Origin: JADKIH01 sp031427625
GTDB taxonomy: Bacteria; Bacteroidota; Bacteroidia; AKYH767-A; 2013-40CM-41-45
NCBI GenBank assembly: GCA_031427625.1
Contig: JANPNV010000026.1
Coordinates: 1 to 64,000, forward strand
Length of the DNA: 64,000 nucleotides
Reading direction: 5' to 3'
Shown here: piece after piece, positions 26,354 to 34,433 of the stretch
Numbering within the stretch: position 1 is the stretch's first letter
How the letters are laid out: each line of letters begins with the position of its first letter
Program-made: the position numbers and the translations under genes
The notes under the pieces: generated by a model
The model's input: only the letters and a program-made list of their open reading frames with translations
Database searches by the model: none
Told to the model about the DNA's origin: nothing

Positions 26354-27616
26354 ATGGATATTTTTTCGCTGAACAAAGACAAAAAAAGAATTGTTGTAAT
26401 CGGATGTGGTTTTGGAGGTGTCGAAATTTCTCACCGCATCGATACGAAGAAATTTGAAGTCTTAATACTGGACAAGCATAACTATTTTACTTTTCAGCCG
26501 CTGTTGTATCAGGTGGCAACGGGCGGACTTGAGCCCGATTCAGTGGCTTATCCGATTAGGAAAATTATCTCGGGTAAAGAGAATATCATTTTTCGAATGG
26601 CAGAGGTAATTGAAGTAAACACTCAGTCAAAAATACTTTCAACTGACATCGGTGCTGTTCCCTATGATATGTTAATTCTTGCAACAGGATCTGCAACTAA
26701 TTTTTTCGGCATGAAGGAGACTCAGGATAATGCACTTTCGTTAAAGTCAATAACGGATGCGTTAAACATGAGGAGTTTCATTCTCCAGAATTTTGAAAAA
26801 GCGCTGTTGATGAAGGATGATAATGATCGGAGAAGACTCATGAATTTTGTCATAGTTGGAGGTGGTCCTACAGGCGTAGAAATATCAGGATCTCTGGCAG
26901 AGTTGAAAAGTCATGTTTTACCCATGGATTATCCTGAGCTGGACTTATCGATGATGAATATTACCATAATCGAATCCGGTGAAAATGTTCTTGATGCAAT
27001 GTCTGTTTATTCAAAGACGAAATCGGCTTTACAGTTGAAAGAACTCGGCGTAAATCTGATGATGAACAGACAGCTTATTTCTTATAACGGAAAAGAAGCG
27101 TTGCTAAAGGATGGTGTGATAATTCAGACGAGTGCACTTATCTGGACTGCCGGAGTAAAAGGTAATATGCCTCTTGGATTTGAGGCTGCGATCATCGGCC
27201 GAGGAAACAGGTTGCTGGTTGATGATTATAACAGAATAAAAGGTGTTGAAAATGTTTTTGCTATAGGTGATATTGCATTTCATGAAAGTGGATCTCATCC
27301 TATGCTTGCTCCTGTTGCCATGCAGCAGGGGAAAAATCTTGCGAAGAATCTGAACAGGGAAAGTGAAAGTGAATGGAAAAAATTTAGATATGTTGACAAG
27401 GGAACGATGGCAACTATTGGTCGAAGCAGGGCTGTTGCCGACCTTAAGTTTATTCACCTGAAAGGTTTTCTTGCATGGCTTGCCTGGTTGTTTATCCACC
27501 TCATGCTTCTTGTTGGATTCCGAAACAGAGTAATCGTATTCATAAACTGGATGTGGAATTATTTTAGCTATGATAAAGCGATAAGGTTAATTATCAGGCC
27601 GTATAAAAAAATTTGA
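26354..27616 (+). CDS. ndh: Type II NADH dehydrogenase
   Basis: Flavoprotein of 420 residues. The FAD-binding Rossmann motif is VVIGCGFGGVEISHRI (residues ~15-30), followed by HNYFTFQPLLYQVATGGLEPDSVAYPIR, a family hallmark. The second nucleotide-binding motif is FVIVGGGPTGVEISGSLAEL (~175-195), and FAIGDIAF and HPMLAPVAMQQGKNLAKNL complete FAD binding. The C-terminal part has a hydrophobic amphipathic segment (FLAWLAWLFIHLMLLVGF) that would hold the enzyme on the inner membrane. It passes electrons from NADH to quinone without pumping protons. It is monocistronic, convergent with metG. Confidence 0.92.
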   Translation: MDIFSLNKDKKRIVVIGCGFGGVEISHRIDTKKFEVLILDKHNYFTFQPLLYQVATGGLEPDSVAYPIRKIISGKENIIFRMAEVIEVNTQSKILSTDIGAVPYDMLILATGSATNFFGMKETQDNALSLKSITDALNMRSFILQNFEKALLMKDDNDRRRLMNFVIVGGGPTGVEISGSLAELKSHVLPMDYPELDLSMMNITIIESGENVLDAMSVYSKTKSALQLKELGVNLMMNRQLISYNGKEALLKDGVIIQTSALIWTAGVKGNMPLGFEAAIIGRGNRLLVDDYNRIKGVENVFAIGDIAFHESGSHPMLAPVAMQQGKNLAKNLNRESESEWKKFRYVDKGTMATIGRSRAVADLKFIHLKGFLAWLAWLFIHLMLLVGFRNRVIVFINWMWNYFSYDKAIRLIIRPYKKI

Positions 27617-27808
27617 AAATTTGAGAATTTTGGTTCGCCACGGCCGGAAGAAGACAATTAGGCTAAAATTAGCTCCGCAAATTTAGTGGTGACAAAGCAG
27701 GACTTCGTCTGCTTTGCACATTTTCTAATTGCGTCCTCAACGGTTCAAAAAATTACCACAAAGAAATTAAAGTAACCGACATTCCGAAAATTCTCAAATT
27801 CTCAAATT
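27610..27808. repeat. Imperfect inverted repeat between convergent genes
   Basis: The left arm (27610-27631) and right arm (27787-27808) are near-perfect inverted copies of an AATTTGAnAATTTGAGAATTTT sequence. An internal 8-bp hairpin lies at 27693-27716 (CAAAGCAG / CTGCTTTG), and other parts of the 200-base interval also pair partly (CAATTAG with CTAATTG). The whole could fold as one long stem between ndh and metG. It may be a two-way terminator, a small MITE-like element, or both. Confidence 0.5.
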
Positions 27809-27816
27809 AAGAATAG

Positions 27817-29856
27817 TTACCGAACAACTCCGCCATTCCCAATCTCCTTGGTTGGCGATACAAAAGCAAGTTCACCTTTTTCATTTTCTGCCATCAATAT
27901 CATTCCCTGAGATTCAATTCCTTTTATCTTTCTTGGTTCAAGGTTTACCAATATACTGACTTGTTGACCGATGATTTTCTCTGGATCATAACTGGCAGCA
28001 ATGCCGCTAACAACGGTACGTTGATCAATGCCTGTGTCAATAGTCAGTTTCAGAAGTTTGTCTGTTTTCGGAATGCGCTCAGCTGTAAGAATGGTTCCTA
28101 CCCTGATATCCATTTTCTGAAAATCGTCGAATGATGTAATAGTTTTTTGAGGAACTATTGACGGTGCAACAACATTATTCATTTTCGTATTCTGTAATTT
28201 CTGAATTTGTTTTTCTATCGCTTCGTCTTCGATTTTCTCGAAAAGCAAACTTGATTTTCCTAACTGATGTCCGGCAGTTAGCAGTCGCTTTCCGTAAATG
28301 TCGTTCCATTTTTTTGCCGGAAGATTCAACATGCTCAACAACTTCTCAGATGTATTTGGAAGAAAAGGAGAACATAAATAAGCCAGCGCAGCTGTAATTT
28401 CGAGGGATACGTACAGAACTGTTTTTACCCTTTCAGGATCGGTCGTATATACTTTCCACGGTTCCTGATCTGCCAAATATTTATTTCCTGTTCTGGCAAG
28501 ATTCATTAACTCGAAAAGACTTTCACGTAGCCTGTATTCCAGAATAAGTTTACTGATATTGTCAGACGTTTTTTTTATTTCTTCAAGAACTTTCTCGTCC
28601 TCATTCGTGAGTTTGCCTGTTGAGGGAACCAATCCACTATAATATTTGTCGGTAAGTACAAGGGTGCGGTTTACGAAGTTTCCGAATATTGCGACGAGTT
28701 CATTGTTATTTCTGGCCTGAAAATCTTTCCATGTGAAATCGTTGTCTTTATTTTCAGGAGCGGTAGAACAAAGTACGAATCTGAGTACATCCTGTTTACC
28801 GGGAAAATCTTCAAGGTATTCATTCAACCACACAGCCCAATTTCTTGATGTGGAAATTTTTTCGCCTTCCAAATTCAGAAATTCATTCGCAGGAACATTT
28901 TCAGGCAAAACGAAATCACCATGAGCCTTCAGCATTCCCGGGAAAATCAGGCAATGAAATACGATGTTGTCTTTGCCGATAAAATGAATAAGTCTCGCAT
29001 CTTTCTGCCAGTATTTTTTCCATCCATCTTTTTGTCCGCGCTGTTCAAACAATGCCTTCGTAGCCGATATATATCCAATCGGTGCATCGAACCAGACGTA
29101 TAACACTTTTCCTTCTGCATCGGGCAATGGAACAGGAACTCCCCAGTCGAGGTCACGCGTAACTGCCCTTGGTTGTAATCCCTGGTCGAGCCATGATTTA
29201 CACTGTCCGTATACATTATTTTTCCAGTCGTCTTTGTGATCGACGACCCACTTCTCCAGCCATTCCTTCTGAAACCGGTCTAGCGGAAGGTACCAGTGTT
29301 TTGTTTTTTTCTTCACCGGTGTTTTTCCACTTAGCTGAGAATGTGGATTGATAAGGTCGGAAGGAGAAAGACTTTTTCCACACTTCTCACACTGGTCGCC
29401 ATAAGCATTTGGGTTGCTGCAATTGGGACAGGTTCCGGTAATGTATCGGTCGGCAAGAAATGTTTTCGCCTCTTCATCATAGTACTGTTCACTTTCTTCT
29501 ACAGAGAAAATTCCTTTATCGAAAAGAACAGTAAAAAAAGCGGAAGCTGTTTCATGATGAATTTTTTCCGAAGTGCGGTGATAGATATCGAACGAGATTC
29601 CAAAATCGGAAAAACTTTTTTTGATGATTGAATGATATTTGTCGACGATCTCTTGAGGTGTTACACCTTCCTTTCGGGCTCTGAGTGTAATCGGAACCCC
29701 ATGTTCATCGGAGCCACAGATAAATAAAACATCTTCCTCGCGCATGCGAAGAAATCGAACATAAACATCAGCAGGAAGATAGGCGCCAGCAAGATGGCCG
29801 ATATGAACCGGGCCGTTGGCATATGGTAATGCAGAGGTAACAAGTGTAGGTTTCAT
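27817..29856 (-). CDS. metG: Methionyl-tRNA synthetase with C-terminal tRNA-binding domain
   Basis: Class I aminoacyl-tRNA synthetase of 679 residues. The HIGH motif is in PYANGPVHIGHLAG at the N-terminus. The zinc-binding insert carries CPNC...CEKC (~residues 145-165), WFDAPIGYI lines the methionine pocket, and the KMSKS counterpart reads KISTS (~335). The last ~110 residues (FQKMDIRVGTILTAERIPKTD ... GMILMAENEKGEL) are the Trbp111-like OB domain that binds tRNA. The ATG at 29856 is favoured; up to 11 extra residues are possible from an upstream codon. It is transcribed divergently from the LD-carboxypeptidase. Confidence 0.96.
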   Translation of the reverse strand: MKPTLVTSALPYANGPVHIGHLAGAYLPADVYVRFLRMREEDVLFICGSDEHGVPITLRARKEGVTPQEIVDKYHSIIKKSFSDFGISFDIYHRTSEKIHHETASAFFTVLFDKGIFSVEESEQYYDEEAKTFLADRYITGTCPNCSNPNAYGDQCEKCGKSLSPSDLINPHSQLSGKTPVKKKTKHWYLPLDRFQKEWLEKWVVDHKDDWKNNVYGQCKSWLDQGLQPRAVTRDLDWGVPVPLPDAEGKVLYVWFDAPIGYISATKALFEQRGQKDGWKKYWQKDARLIHFIGKDNIVFHCLIFPGMLKAHGDFVLPENVPANEFLNLEGEKISTSRNWAVWLNEYLEDFPGKQDVLRFVLCSTAPENKDNDFTWKDFQARNNNELVAIFGNFVNRTLVLTDKYYSGLVPSTGKLTNEDEKVLEEIKKTSDNISKLILEYRLRESLFELMNLARTGNKYLADQEPWKVYTTDPERVKTVLYVSLEITAALAYLCSPFLPNTSEKLLSMLNLPAKKWNDIYGKRLLTAGHQLGKSSLLFEKIEDEAIEKQIQKLQNTKMNNVVAPSIVPQKTITSFDDFQKMDIRVGTILTAERIPKTDKLLKLTIDTGIDQRTVVSGIAASYDPEKIIGQQVSILVNLEPRKIKGIESQGMILMAENEKGELAFVSPTKEIGNGGVVR

Positions 29857-29941
29857 AATCATAATCAGGTCGTTTGAATTTACTGACATTCCCGCTTTAA
29901 TTAAACTTCAAACAGTGATCCTGTAAGCGCAAACTTTAAAC

Positions 29942-29949
29942 TAATTTCG
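29942..29949 (+). promoter_or_regulatory. Candidate -7 box of the LD-carboxypeptidase/yraN operon
   Basis: TAATTTCG, one mismatch from TAnnTTTG, ends 11 bases before the ATG at 29961. The -33 element is unclear. Confidence 0.4.
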
Positions 29950-29960
29950 CAGCCAAAGAT

Positions 29961-30881
29961 ATGAATATGATCCGACCGGACTATCTAAAAACAGGAGACA
30001 CTGTTATCATTGTTTCTACAGCAAGGAAGGTTTTGAAGTCTGAAATTAAACCTACCATTGATTTGCTTACTTCATGGGGGCTAAATGTTCAGACAGCAAA
30101 AAACCTGTATAAATCATACAATCAGTTTTCAGGAACTGACGAGGAGAGATCTGGAGATTTACAAAGGGCATTAAACAGTAAGGCGCAAGCCATATTATTT
30201 GCTCGTGGCGGCTATGGCACAGCACGAATAATTGATTCTATTGATTGGAAAAGATTCATAAAAAATCCGAAATGGTTGATTGGTTTCAGCGACTTGACAG
30301 TGATTCATACACATGTGCAGAGGCATTGTGCGATTCAGACGTTTCACGCGCCAATGGCTCTCAACCTCTCATCATTGAATGCATCTTGCCTGGGAGTTTA
30401 TAAGGAAACCCTTTTCGGAAATGCGCTTAGATATTCATCAAGCAGACAGCAACCACTACTTGAAAAACTGAACAGGAAAGGCAAAGCGAAAGGCAGATTG
30501 ATTGGTGGAAATTTATCTGTTCTGGCTTCCATAATCGGAAGCGCTAGCGATATGGAGACAGAAGGTAAAATTTTATTTCTGGAAGACCTCGATGAATATT
30601 TCTATCACATCGACAGGATGATGGTTAACTTGAAACGTAATGGAAAGTTAAAAGGCCTTGCCGGACTTATCGTCGGTGGCATGTCGGAGATGAAGGATAA
30701 TCCTATTCCTTTTGGAAAAAGTGCTGAAGAAATTATCTATGATGCAGTTGCCGAATATTCATATCCTGTGGTATATGGATTTCCAGCCGGACATATTCCT
30801 AATAATTATCCGTTGATTATGGGAAGTGAGGTAACACTCAATGTCAGTGATAAAATGGAATTGACTTTTCACAATGGTTAG
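29961..30881 (+). CDS. LD-carboxypeptidase (peptidase family S66)
   Basis: Protein of 306 residues. Family features are FARGGYGTARIID (~75), the nucleophile serine in WLIGFSDLTVIH (~105), FLEDLDEYFYHIDRM (catalytic glutamate, ~210), and the histidine in FPAGHIPNNYPL (~280). S66 enzymes remove the terminal D-residue from tetrapeptides during peptidoglycan recycling. No signal peptide is present, which fits the cytoplasmic recycling enzyme. The 3' end overlaps yraN by 8 bases, so the two are co-translated. Confidence 0.9.
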   Translation: MNMIRPDYLKTGDTVIIVSTARKVLKSEIKPTIDLLTSWGLNVQTAKNLYKSYNQFSGTDEERSGDLQRALNSKAQAILFARGGYGTARIIDSIDWKRFIKNPKWLIGFSDLTVIHTHVQRHCAIQTFHAPMALNLSSLNASCLGVYKETLFGNALRYSSSRQQPLLEKLNRKGKAKGRLIGGNLSVLASIIGSASDMETEGKILFLEDLDEYFYHIDRMMVNLKRNGKLKGLAGLIVGGMSEMKDNPIPFGKSAEEIIYDAVAEYSYPVVYGFPAGHIPNNYPLIMGSEVTLNVSDKMELTFHNG

Positions 30882-31236
30882 TACAAAAGAACTCGGTGAT
30901 ATCGGCGAAAGTATCGCCTGCGACACATTGCGCAACAAAGGTTATACGATCCTCCGGAGAAAGTATGTTTTCAATCGTGCAGAAGTAGATATCGTTGCCG
31001 AATTCGGAGGCCGATTGATTTTCGTGGAGGTGAAAACAAGGTTATCAGCCTACCTGACAGATCCTTCATTGCTTGTTACAATCGGTAAGCAGAAACAGAT
31101 TATAAAAGCGGCAGATCAGTTTGTGAAGGATTATTTTCCAGAAAAGGAATGGCGGTTCGATATAATGATTGTGGTCACAAACAGTGAATACACGTCAATT
31201 GATCATATTGAAGATGCCTTTTATCCGATGGTATAA
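30874..31236 (+). CDS. YraN family (UPF0102) endonuclease-like protein
   Basis: Protein of 120 residues with the compact PD-(D/E)XK-like core of UPF0102: GDIGESIACDTLRNKGYTIL, then AEVDIVAEFGGRLIFVEVKTR (catalytic-type D and ExK), and a C-terminal RFDIMIV strand. The biological role of the family is not settled; a nuclease role in DNA repair or recombination is often proposed. It starts inside the end of the LD-carboxypeptidase gene. Confidence 0.88.
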   Translation: MVSTKELGDIGESIACDTLRNKGYTILRRKYVFNRAEVDIVAEFGGRLIFVEVKTRLSAYLTDPSLLVTIGKQKQIIKAADQFVKDYFPEKEWRFDIMIVVTNSEYTSIDHIEDAFYPMV

Positions 31237-31388
31237 TTTATTAATTTGAGATTATTTTCTAGCCTAATGCAAAATTCTACCTATAAATAAACTTTAAAAT
31301 GTATTCATTTTTGCAATGTACAGTCTTTCCATTTTCAAATTAGCACATTTTTACATTTTCAAATTCTTCAATAAGGTGTTCAATTTGT

Positions 31389-31396
31389 TAGCTTTG
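31389..31396 (+). promoter_or_regulatory. Candidate -7 box of the pseudouridine synthase gene
   Basis: TAGCTTTG matches TAnnTTTG exactly and ends 4 bases before the ATG at 31401, implying a leaderless transcript. Confidence 0.5.
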
Positions 31397-31400
31397 CAGA

Positions 31401-33032
31401 ATGAGACGATCAAAACCTTCATCGGGAGGGAGAACAAGTGGGCGACCGGGAAAAAGCAGCGGTTCCGGACCAAAAAAGAGTTTTTCTAAAAACGATAAAT
31501 ACCCTAAATCAGCAGGGGCAAAGAAACCGTTCCGCAAGGAGCGTTCCGATTCTGACAAGCCGGAAAGAAAAGCATTTAGCGAAGGGTCAGGCGAGCGTCC
31601 GAAACGCTATGGAAGTGAAGGCGGTAGCAGTGAAAGAAAACCATTTACCCGTTCAGCAAAACCCGGTGAAAGAAGTCCTTCCCGAAGTCGCGACGGAGGA
31701 AGACCTTCATCTGGAGAAAGAAGCAGAGGGAGAGATGAGCGCAAGCCATTTGATGCGGATAAATCCGGTTCCGAAAGGAGAGAAAGACCAGCCTCTGAGA
31801 GAAGGGTTTCTGACGGAACATCACGACCGGGAGAAAGAAGCAGTTCTCGTCCGCGGGATACAGAAAGGGTAACATATAAAGAAAAAGGTCCTGAAAGTGA
31901 ATCACGTCGTTCTTTTGATGGCGATCGGGCTGTTCCTGAGAAAAGAGAAAAACCGGCGTATCGAAGTAAAACATCGGGTCCTTCGTTTAACTCTGCGGGA
32001 AAAAATAAAAGAAAACGAAAAGGTGACGATGAAAAATCATTTTCATCAGGAGAAGAGGGTGGAGGCACAGGTAAATTAAAATCCCGGTTTTCCACGCATC
32101 AGAATGATTCACCACGATCTTATGGTGAAAATCGTTTTCAGAAACCGAGAGATGAAAAGAAGGATAAACGAAATGCAGAAAGAATTTCCGAAAGACGATC
32201 ATCAGGGGAAAAACCAGAACGTCAGTGGAACAGGAAGGAAGATCATAAGTTTTATGGTGAAAAAAAGAAATCGGCTCCAATGCCGAAGATGTCGGAAGAC
32301 GGATCAGTCAGGCTTAATAAATTTATTGCGAACGCTGGAATTTGTTCACGACGTGAAGCTGATGAATTGATAGAAGCGGGTGTTGTTTCTGTTAATGGAA
32401 AAGTAGTTACTGAAATGGGATATCAGGTAATGCCCGGCGATAGCGTAAAATATAACAATGAACTTTTACGCGGTGAGCGCCTTGTTTATATCCTTCTCAA
32501 TAAGCCAAAAGATTTTATTACAACGACAGATGATCCTGAAGACAGAAAAACTGTCATGGGGCTGATAGCAAAAGCATGTAAGGAAAGAGTATATCCAGTT
32601 GGTCGCCTCGACAGAAATACTACCGGTGTTTTATTATTTACAAATGATGGTGACCTTGCTAAAACACTTACACATCCTTCGTTTCAGGTGCATAAGGTTT
32701 ATCAGGCTGAATTAGACCGCTCATTGAAACACACCGATATGGAACAGATCATGGCTGGAATAACTCTTGATGATGGTTTTATCAAACCTGATGAAGTTGT
32801 TTACACGAGTTCTGAGAAAGATGTCATCGGAATGGAATTACATTCGGGGAAAAACCGGATTGTTCGCAGGATATTTGAACATCTGGGATATGAGGTTAAA
32901 AAACTCGACAGGGTTATTTTTGCCGGACTCACAAAAAAGGATTTGCCACGAGGACGATGGAGGTTTTTAACAGATATGGAAGTTGCCAGTCTGAAGATGA
33001 ACACCGGAAAGAAAAAAGTGAAATCCAAATAG
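31401..33032 (+). CDS. RsuA/RluB-type pseudouridine synthase with ~300-residue disordered N-terminal extension
   Basis: Protein of 543 residues. The first ~295 are low-complexity, rich in Arg, Lys, Ser, Gly and Glu (repeats like GERSSSR and ERKPF). Residues ~300-350 are an S4 RNA-binding domain (VRLNKFIANAGICSRREADE). The catalytic domain follows, with the aspartate in VGRLDRNTTGVLLFTNDGDL and the C-terminal GMELHSGKNRIVRRIFEHLGYEV. It isomerises a uridine in rRNA; the RluB/RsuA split cannot be settled here. Basic extensions of this sort are frequent in Bacteroidota and may help bind RNA. It is followed by a GNAT gene 25 bases downstream. Confidence 0.9.
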   Translation: MRRSKPSSGGRTSGRPGKSSGSGPKKSFSKNDKYPKSAGAKKPFRKERSDSDKPERKAFSEGSGERPKRYGSEGGSSERKPFTRSAKPGERSPSRSRDGGRPSSGERSRGRDERKPFDADKSGSERRERPASERRVSDGTSRPGERSSSRPRDTERVTYKEKGPESESRRSFDGDRAVPEKREKPAYRSKTSGPSFNSAGKNKRKRKGDDEKSFSSGEEGGGTGKLKSRFSTHQNDSPRSYGENRFQKPRDEKKDKRNAERISERRSSGEKPERQWNRKEDHKFYGEKKKSAPMPKMSEDGSVRLNKFIANAGICSRREADELIEAGVVSVNGKVVTEMGYQVMPGDSVKYNNELLRGERLVYILLNKPKDFITTTDDPEDRKTVMGLIAKACKERVYPVGRLDRNTTGVLLFTNDGDLAKTLTHPSFQVHKVYQAELDRSLKHTDMEQIMAGITLDDGFIKPDEVVYTSSEKDVIGMELHSGKNRIVRRIFEHLGYEVKKLDRVIFAGLTKKDLPRGRWRFLTDMEVASLKMNTGKKKVKSK

Positions 33033-33057
33033 CTTTCAGCACAAAACTGAAATGTGA

Positions 33058-33597
33058 ATGACTATTCATGTTGATGAAAAGATAAGGCTCGACCAGTTTG
33101 AAAAAAAACATGGTCAGGCTATCTTTGATCTTGCCTCCCAAAATAAAAACTACCTTAATAAATGGTTGCCCTGGGTTGATAACATGCAATCGGTTGATTT
33201 CATTTTCAACTACATTTCAGCATCGAACCAGAGAACAAAAGAAGGGCATGAAATTACTTTTGTAATTTTTTATAATGATACAATTGTTGGCAGGATCGGT
33301 GTTTACAAAATCGATCATCAGAATAAAATTGGCGAAATAGGTTATTGGATCGGGGAGGAGTTTCAGGGAAACGGCACAGTTACAAAATCCTGTGAGGCTC
33401 TTATCAATTATTGTTTTTCTGAACTGAAGCTTAATAGGATTGAAATCAGATGTGGAACAGAAAATCAGAAAAGCAAGACAATACCAAACCGGATTAATTT
33501 TATTCAGGAGGGTATTATAAGACAAGGTGAATTTTTACATGATCATTATATTGATCTGATTCTTTTTTCAATGATGAAAGAAGACTGGGAAAAATAA
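33058..33597 (+). CDS. GNAT acetyltransferase, RimJ/RimL type
   Basis: Protein of 179 residues with the layout of ribosomal-protein N-acetyltransferases. It starts VDEKIRLDQFEKKHGQAIF, then NKWLPWVD, IVGRIGVYKID, and the acetyl-CoA loop in IGYWIGEEFQGNGTVTKSCE (the QGxG-type motif). NRIEIRCGTENQKSKTIPNRI follows. It probably transfers an acetyl group to a protein N-terminus or small amine; the substrate is not identifiable. It lies 25 bases after the pseudouridine synthase, likely in one operon. Confidence 0.82.
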   Translation: MTIHVDEKIRLDQFEKKHGQAIFDLASQNKNYLNKWLPWVDNMQSVDFIFNYISASNQRTKEGHEITFVIFYNDTIVGRIGVYKIDHQNKIGEIGYWIGEEFQGNGTVTKSCEALINYCFSELKLNRIEIRCGTENQKSKTIPNRINFIQEGIIRQGEFLHDHYIDLILFSMMKEDWEK

Positions 33598-33610
33598 TTT
33601 ATTCAGAAAT

Positions 33611-34339
33611 TTAGCTAGGAATATTCATCCTGTTAAAAGCATTTTGTAAATCTTCCGGCCCTGCTTTCGACATAGCATCGCTGAATCCAAAGGTAATTTG
33701 AGTTTTCCCTTGCTTTAACTGTTCGAACAATGAGTTTATAAATTCACTCACAGGAGGTGCAGTATCATGCAATCCTTTTCCGCCAAGGTCTGTATTAAGA
33801 GCAGGGGGAATAAATTCTATCACTTCAATATTTTTCGATTTCAATAACTGACGCAACGAAATAGTGAATGAATGCAGGAAAGCTTTTGTTGAAGAGTACA
33901 CCGGAGTTTTTATTAATGGAACGAAAGACAATCCGGAAGTTACATTGATGATCGTCTGAAGTGATTTTAGGTTTATGAAAAGTGATGTCAAATGCAGCGG
34001 TGCTTCAATGTTTATTGCAATTTCTTCTTTAGCTCTTTGATAAAAATTACTGTCCGACAAAGTCATCCATTGCTGGATGCCTGCATTGTTAATAAGCAAA
34101 GTTAAATCACTGTGATGTTCCATTATCCATTTATAAAGTAATTCTCTTTCAGTTTCTTTGGATAAGTCACAACACTTAATGATAACAGATGGAAATTTTG
34201 ACTGAACTTCTTTTAAGGCTGCTTCTCGTCGTCCGCAAATAATGACGGTGTTATTTTCGCTGACAAATCTTTCAGTGAGGCCTAATCCGATTCCTGAAGC
34301 GCCACCGGTTATCAGAATTTTATTGTTTGAGATTTTCAT
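33611..34339 (-). CDS. Short-chain dehydrogenase/reductase (DltE-like)
   Basis: Classical SDR of 242 residues. TGGASGIGLGLTERF binds the cofactor, NNAG is in LTLLINNAGIQQW (~85), and the active site serine, YxxxK and neighbours are in INVTSGLSFVPLIKTPVYSSTKAF (~140-160). The arginine in VIICGRREA suggests NADP(H) preference. The substrate is unknown; DltE-like members are often found without a defined role. The ATG at 34339 is preferred to a TTG at 34345. Confidence 0.85.
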   Translation of the reverse strand: MKISNNKILITGGASGIGLGLTERFVSENNTVIICGRREAALKEVQSKFPSVIIKCCDLSKETERELLYKWIMEHHSDLTLLINNAGIQQWMTLSDSNFYQRAKEEIAINIEAPLHLTSLFINLKSLQTIINVTSGLSFVPLIKTPVYSSTKAFLHSFTISLRQLLKSKNIEVIEFIPPALNTDLGGKGLHDTAPPVSEFINSLFEQLKQGKTQITFGFSDAMSKAGPEDLQNAFNRMNIPS

Positions 34340-34433
34340 AATCAAAGATTCATTGACGATTACAGGAATGATTTTTATTGGATTGCAAGAAATGTTTTCG
34401 ACTCTCCCGGATTTGTATATAGATACAACCTAC

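Noticed and set aside
28850..28870. KISTS in place of KMSKS in MetG
   Set aside because: A usual variation in this phylum's methionyl-tRNA synthetases, so not a sign of inactivity.
31607..32095. Long open frame opposite the pseudouridine synthase extension
   Set aside because: A shadow of the Arg/Ser/Gly low-complexity region; Leu/Ser/Pro-rich product without a family.
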